Positions 6,056-9,661 of a stretch of DNA of 9,661 nucleotides are shown here, piece by piece. Within the stretch, counting starts at the first letter, position 1, and every line of letters starts with the position of its first letter. The stretch lies in assembly GCF_036311985.1 (NCBI RefSeq), contig NZ_JAZDCJ010000041.1. The stretch is one strand, 5' to 3'. Both the position numbers and the translations under genes were made by a program. The stretch comes from JAZDCJ01 sp036311985. GTDB lineage: Bacteria; Actinomycetota; Actinomycetes; Actinomycetales; Micrococcaceae. The notes beneath the pieces were generated by a model. It saw only the letters and a program-made list of their open reading frames with translations, ran no database searches and had not been told where the DNA came from.

Positions 6056-8307
6056 CCGCCCTCCGCCTGGCCCTCTCCGAGCTCAAGCGCATGACCCACG
6101 GCCGGCTGCCGAAGATCGCGGTCGTCGCCCTGACCCTGGTCCCGCTCCTGTACGGGGCGCTGTACCTCTACGCCAACTGGGACCCGTACGGGCACCTCGA
6201 CAAGGTCGACGCCGCGATCGTGAACCTGGACCGCGGCGCCACGTCCGATTCCGGCCCCCTCGAAGTCGGCGACGACGTCGTCGACTCCCTCCTCGAGGAC
6301 GGGACGTTCGGCTGGCGGACCGTGGACACCCGAGAGGCCGCTGCCGCGGGCGTGGCCTCCGGCGACTACGCGTTCGCCCTGGTCATTCCGGAGGACTTCT
6401 CCGCGAACCTCGCCTCCCCCGAGGATTTCGACGCCGCACGGCAGGCCGTCCTCGAGCTGACCACCAACGACGCGAACAACGCCATGATCGGCACCATCGC
6501 GGACAAGCTCGCCGGAGAGGTCCACAACAGCGTCGCCGCCGAGGTCGGCGAGCAGACCGCCGACGCCCTGCTGACGGGCTTCGGGCGCATCCACGGCCAG
6601 CTCTCGCAGGCCGCCGACGGGGCCGGCGAGCTCCACGACGGCACCTCGCGGCTCGCCGACGGGGCGGAGGACCTCGCCGACGGAACGGGGCAGCTGTACG
6701 ACGGCGGAGCCTCCCTCGCGTCCGGTGCCCGGGAGCTGCACGCCGGCACCGGGCAGCTGCTCGCCGGCCAGGAGAAGCTCGCCGCTGGCGCGGACCGGCT
6801 GTCCTCGGGCGCCGGGGAGCTCTCCACCGGCGCGGGGACCCTCGCCGACGGGCTCGGCACCCTCGAGTCCCGCACGGCCGGGCTGCCGGCGTCGACCCGC
6901 GAGCTCGCCGACGGAGCCGCGTCGGCCACGGACGCCGCGCACCGGCTCGCCGACGGAGCGGAGCAGGTCGCCGAGGGCAACGAGACGCTCAACGCCAAGG
7001 TGCAGGACGCCGCTGCGGTCATCGAGGCCCTCGAATCCGACGCCGAGGCCCGGCTTCAGGCCGCCTCGCAGGCCCTCGTCGACAACGGCGTCCTCACGGC
7101 CGGGCAACAGGCGGAACTCGAGGAGGCCCTGCGCGCCCGCGCGGCCGACTCCGCTGTCCTGCATCAGGCCCGCGAGTCCCGGCAACAACTGGCCACCGCG
7201 GAAGCGCAGATCGCCCAGCTCGCCTCGGGCTCGCGCGAAGTGGCCGACGGCGCACGGCAGCTCGCCGCGGGAACCGATCGGCTCGCGGCGGGCACCGACA
7301 CCCTCGCGGACGCCGTCCCCGCGCTCGCGGGCGGCATCGCCGACGCAGCGGACGGCGCGGGCCGCCTCGGCGACGGGGCCGCCGAACTGTCCCAGGGGGC
7401 CTCGACGCTGGCCACGGGGCAGCGGGAGGCCGTCGGCGGGGCCCGGACGCTCGACTCCGGGGCGGCACGGCTCGAGGACGGCTCGGCCGAACTCGTCGAC
7501 GCCGCCGGACGGCTGCGCGACGGCGCCGGTGGGCTCGCTTCCGGGGCCCGGCAGGTCGACGACGGCGCGGGCGAGCTCGCCGTCAAGCTCGGTGAGGGCG
7601 CGGACCAGGTCCCGAATCCGGACGATGCGCAGAAGCAGCGCGTCTCCCACGTCATCGGGGACCCGGTCGCGATCAGCTCCACGGCCCAGACCGAGGCGGG
7701 CAGCTACGGCCAGCAGCTGGCCCCGTTCTTCCTGACCCTGGCCCTCTGGATCGGGGCGTTCATGCTGGTCCAGCTCATGCGGCCCATCACCCGCCGCGCC
7801 CTGGCCTCCAACGCCGCGGACTGGAAGATCGCGATCGGCGGGTGGCTCCCGTTCCTCGCCATCTCGTTGGTCCAGTCCACGCTGCTGTACGGCGTCGTGG
7901 TGTTCGGGCTCGGACTCGAGTCCGCGCACCCGTGGATGACGTGGGCCCTGCTGCTGGGCGCATCGCTCGCCTTCAGCGCGCTCATCCAGGGCATCGTGGC
8001 CTTCCTCGGCACGCCGGGGAAGATGGTCGTGCTGATCCTCCTGGTCCTCCAGCTCGTCTCCGCCGGCGGCACGTTCCCCTGGGAGACGACCCCGGAGCCG
8101 CTGCACGCCGCGCACCAGATCCTGCCCATGGGCTACATCGTGACGGGCATGCGGCACTTGATGTACGGTGCGGACCTGGCGGTCATGGGCCCCGTGGTCC
8201 TGGCGCTCGCCGCGTACGCCGTCCTCGGCGTCGTGCTCAGCATCCTCGCCGTACGCCGCCGCAAGACCTGGACCCTGACCACCCTGCACCCGGAGATGGC
8301 CGAATGA
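6052..8307 (+). CDS. YhgE/Pip-type ABC-2 membrane protein with heptad repeats
   Basis: This 751-residue membrane protein has the YhgE/Pip architecture. One transmembrane helix (about 21-41) follows a short cytoplasmic start. A long extracytoplasmic region comes next, with VDAAIVNLDRG (52-62) and YAFALVIPEDFS (106-117) typical of the N-terminal domain. Two blocks of xxxLxxG heptads (about 184-315 and 385-515) flank a helical linker (316-384) likely to be coiled coil. Five further helices (about 557-576, 594-620, 628-651, 656-676, 711-734) form the ABC-2-like domain, with TPEPLHAAHQILPMGYIVTGMR (680-701) between the last two. The Lactococcus relative Pip is a phage infection protein; relatives elsewhere are of uncertain export or envelope function. 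The start is the ATG in the ATGA overlap with the ABC-like gene; a longer in-frame reading upstream is a shadow. The substrate is unknown. Confidence 0.92.
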   Translation: MTALRLALSELKRMTHGRLPKIAVVALTLVPLLYGALYLYANWDPYGHLDKVDAAIVNLDRGATSDSGPLEVGDDVVDSLLEDGTFGWRTVDTREAAAAGVASGDYAFALVIPEDFSANLASPEDFDAARQAVLELTTNDANNAMIGTIADKLAGEVHNSVAAEVGEQTADALLTGFGRIHGQLSQAADGAGELHDGTSRLADGAEDLADGTGQLYDGGASLASGARELHAGTGQLLAGQEKLAAGADRLSSGAGELSTGAGTLADGLGTLESRTAGLPASTRELADGAASATDAAHRLADGAEQVAEGNETLNAKVQDAAAVIEALESDAEARLQAASQALVDNGVLTAGQQAELEEALRARAADSAVLHQARESRQQLATAEAQIAQLASGSREVADGARQLAAGTDRLAAGTDTLADAVPALAGGIADAADGAGRLGDGAAELSQGASTLATGQREAVGGARTLDSGAARLEDGSAELVDAAGRLRDGAGGLASGARQVDDGAGELAVKLGEGADQVPNPDDAQKQRVSHVIGDPVAISSTAQTEAGSYGQQLAPFFLTLALWIGAFMLVQLMRPITRRALASNAADWKIAIGGWLPFLAISLVQSTLLYGVVVFGLGLESAHPWMTWALLLGASLAFSALIQGIVAFLGTPGKMVVLILLVLQLVSAGGTFPWETTPEPLHAAHQILPMGYIVTGMRHLMYGADLAVMGPVVLALAAYAVLGVVLSILAVRRRKTWTLTTLHPEMAE
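6601..7596 (+). repeat. 21-bp-phased repeats encoding xxxLxxG heptads
   Basis: Within the YhgE-type gene, DNA for residues about 184-515 is a degenerate 21-bp tandem repeat. The word CTCGCCGACGG recurs exactly at 6652, 6673, 6841, 6904 and 6946, all in steps that are multiples of 21. The central part (residues about 316-384) departs from the pattern and separates two repeat blocks. The protein units read like LADGAEQVAEG. Such DNA can gain or lose units in frame. Confidence 0.85.
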
Positions 8308-9008
8308 GCACGACCGCACCACCCCCCGCCCACCCCGTGCGCCGCCCCGGGCGGACCGAGGCGACCCGCCACAAGGTCTTCCAGGCCTCCATGGAACTCA
8401 TCGGCGAACGCGGAACGCACGGCGTCACGGTCGACGAGATCGCGGCGGCCGCGGGCGTCTCCAAGGGCACCGTGTACTACAACTTCGGGTCCAAGTCGGA
8501 GCTGATCGGCCAGCTCCTGCGCTTCGGCGCGGACCTGCTCATCGAGCGGCTGCGGGCCGGGGCGGACCGGCCCGGGCCGCGCGAGGCGCTCGGTGCCATG
8601 GCCCGGGCCGCGCTGGAGTTCATGGAGGAATACCCGTCCTTCGCGCAGCTGTGGGTCAGCGAGATGTGGAGGACGCCGAGCGAGTGGCGCACGACGCTCG
8701 AGGCCCTGCGCGCCGACGTCCTGGGCGTCGTGCGGGCCGCCGTCGAGCGGGCGCTCCCCGCTCCGGAGCCGGGTGCCCCGGGGGCCGCCCACACCGGTCA
8801 GGACGGCGCCGGGGCCCGGCCGGGTGGGCCGGCCGACCTGGGTGACAGTGCCGGTACCGGCACCAGCGCCGGTGCGCGCGCGGACGTCGTCGCGACGGCG
8901 GTGTTCGGGGCGACGCTCGTCCTGGGCCGCGACCGGCACGCGTTCCACCCGGAGCGCGGGATCGACGAATGCGTCGAGGCGGTCCTCGCCTTCCTGCCCC
9001 GGGCCTAG
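8304..9008 (+). CDS. TetR-family transcriptional regulator
   Basis: The 234-residue protein has a TetR DNA-binding domain at about 18-70, with helix-turn-helix VTVDEIAAAAGVSKGTVYYNF (41-61). Helices to about 150 (with FMEEYPSFAQLWVSEMW, 106-122) form the start of the ligand domain. Residues 151-192 are a Gly/Ala/Pro-rich low-complexity stretch, unusual for the family, before the last two helices (193-232, ADVVATAVFGATLVLGRD then DECVEAVLAFL). The ATG overlaps the stop of the YhgE-type gene by ATGA, so it is the last gene of the operon. It is the expected binder of the inverted repeat at the operon promoter and would repress its own operon until a ligand binds. The ligand is not known. Its TAG stop shares CTAG with the converging phosphatase gene. 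Confidence 0.93.
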   Translation: MSTTAPPPAHPVRRPGRTEATRHKVFQASMELIGERGTHGVTVDEIAAAAGVSKGTVYYNFGSKSELIGQLLRFGADLLIERLRAGADRPGPREALGAMARAALEFMEEYPSFAQLWVSEMWRTPSEWRTTLEALRADVLGVVRAAVERALPAPEPGAPGAAHTGQDGAGARPGGPADLGDSAGTGTSAGARADVVATAVFGATLVLGRDRHAFHPERGIDECVEAVLAFLPRA

Positions 9009-9529
9009 GGCCGGGGCACCACGAAGTCGGAGACCCGGGCGTCGCGCCCGTCGAGCTCTGCCCACGGCTTCTCGATATCCATCACCGTCAGCCCCAGCGT
9101 CGGGTAGCGCGTCGCGAGGTCCATCACGGCGTCCTCGTCCGATTCGACCGAGGCCAGCCGCATCGCGAGCTCCTGGACGGTCGGCAGATGACCGATCACC
9201 AGGAGCGTGCCCACGGTCTCCGGGGTCTCGTTGACGATCGAGAGGAGCTGCGTCGCCCCGGCTCCGTAGACGCGCGAGTCGAGGTACGGCGTCGGGCCCT
9301 GCTCACCCAGCTCGCTGCCCACCCAGGCGCACGTCGAGCGGGCGCGCAGCGCGTCCGAGCAGACGATGTAGTCCGGGATCCGGCCGTTCTCCACCATCCA
9401 GCGCCCGGCCAGCGGCGCCTCGCGGTCGCCCCGCCCGGCCAGCGGGCGGTCGTGGTCCGGGACCCCGAGCGGATAGTCCGACTTGGCGTGCCGCAACAAC
9501 ATCAGGCGCTTGAGGTGGTGGTCGCTCAT
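9005..9529 (-). CDS. SixA-like phosphohistidine phosphatase (histidine phosphatase superfamily)
   Basis: This 174-residue protein belongs to the histidine phosphatase superfamily. The catalytic motif LLRHAKSDY is at 11-19 (Arg13, His14), followed by the SixA-type DHDRPLAGRG (25-34), CSDALRARST (57-66) with the second arginine, and VIGHLPTVQEL (111-121) with the second catalytic His114. The RHA triplet and short length match SixA rather than phosphoglycerate mutase. SixA removes phosphate from histidine of phosphotransfer proteins; the actinobacterial substrates are not established. The ATG at 9529 is chosen as the first in-frame start; GGAG lies only two bases before it, too close for a normal ribosome site. 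A second Met (residue 10) is a poorer choice because it leaves almost nothing ahead of the first beta strand. It is convergent with the TetR gene and overlaps it by four bases. Confidence 0.92.
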   Translation of the reverse strand: MSDHHLKRLMLLRHAKSDYPLGVPDHDRPLAGRGDREAPLAGRWMVENGRIPDYIVCSDALRARSTCAWVGSELGEQGPTPYLDSRVYGAGATQLLSIVNETPETVGTLLVIGHLPTVQELAMRLASVESDEDAVMDLATRYPTLGLTVMDIEKPWAELDGRDARVSDFVVPRP

Positions 9530-9541
9530 GGCTCCAGCTTA
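9530..9541 (-). promoter_or_regulatory. Candidate leaderless -10 element of the phosphatase gene
   Basis: TAAGCT (9541-9536 on the minus strand) is followed by GGAGCC and then the ATG, giving the same six-base spacing seen at other genes here. The -35 region is GC-rich and shows no match, so support is limited. Confidence 0.35.
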
Positions 9542-9661
9542 GGCGCCCGGCCGCGGGTCGCGGAGGGGGCGGGGCCGCGGTCGGAGAAGGCGGGGACAGG
9601 CAAGCGGGGGAAGGAGACCACACAGCGGTGGCGGGTTCACTCCCTACGAGGTGGAATCTAC
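9542..9661. other. Right-edge noncoding stretch
   Basis: No complete gene is visible in these 120 bases. On the plus strand AAGGAG (9611-9616) precedes a GTG (9628-9630) that stays open to the window edge for 11 codons, so a new plus-strand gene could begin here, divergent from the phosphatase. The 11-base spacing is long and the reading too short to judge. Confidence 0.3.

Noticed and set aside
5335..8322. 995-residue minus-strand ORF opposite the ABC-like/YhgE operon
   Set aside because: It is the GC-bias shadow of the plus-strand genes: composition is Gly/Arg/Val-rich without domains, and it covers the operator at its end. The plus strand has coupled genes with recognised families.

Overview
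The window is chromosomal DNA from a high-GC Gram-positive bacterium, most likely an actinomycete of the Micrococcales (Arthrobacter/Micrococcus-like). The grounds are the very high GC content with strong third-position GC bias, a GTP-type PEP carboxykinase, ATGA-coupled genes, several apparently leaderless starts, and family types common in that group (PadR, YhgE/Pip, SixA-like phosphatase). The genus is an inference from style and was not tested.

Layout. Left block, all on the minus strand (reading right to left): GTP-dependent PEP carboxykinase pckG (4834 to 2987), a weak hairpin terminator, a CNNM/CBS/CorC-HlyC membrane protein (2833 to 1484), then a PadR-family regulator (1451 to 924) coupled by ATGA to an alpha/beta hydrolase (927 to 70). 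The PadR promoter carries three copies of the half-site CTAGGTGA. The first 69 bases hold a T-tract exit and a perfect DnaA-box nonamer. Centre: a divergent control region (4835-5134) with a textbook CRP/GlxR site for pckG next to a 12-bp palindrome, then a tRNA-Arg(ACG) gene on the plus strand with its own promoter and a perfect 15-bp terminator hairpin.

Right block: a three-gene plus-strand operon (5357-9008) encodes an eroded ABC-type ATPase-like protein, a 751-residue YhgE/Pip-type ABC-2 membrane protein with long periplasmic-type heptad repeats, and a TetR regulator. The genes are joined by two ATGA overlaps. The promoter sits inside a perfect 14-2-14 inverted repeat that is very probably the TetR operator, and its -10 box lies exactly 6 nt before a GTG start, so the mRNA should be leaderless. 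A SixA-like phosphohistidine phosphatase gene (9529 to 9005) converges on the operon; both genes end in the same CTAG tetramer.

How they work together: pckG is central carbon metabolism under apparent cAMP-receptor-type control. The PadR/hydrolase pair and the ABC-like/YhgE/TetR operon each look like a self-contained, autoregulated stress or small-molecule response unit. The second unit is the most interesting system here, because its 'ATPase' lacks recognisable catalytic motifs while remaining under strict co-expression with a membrane protein of unknown substrate.
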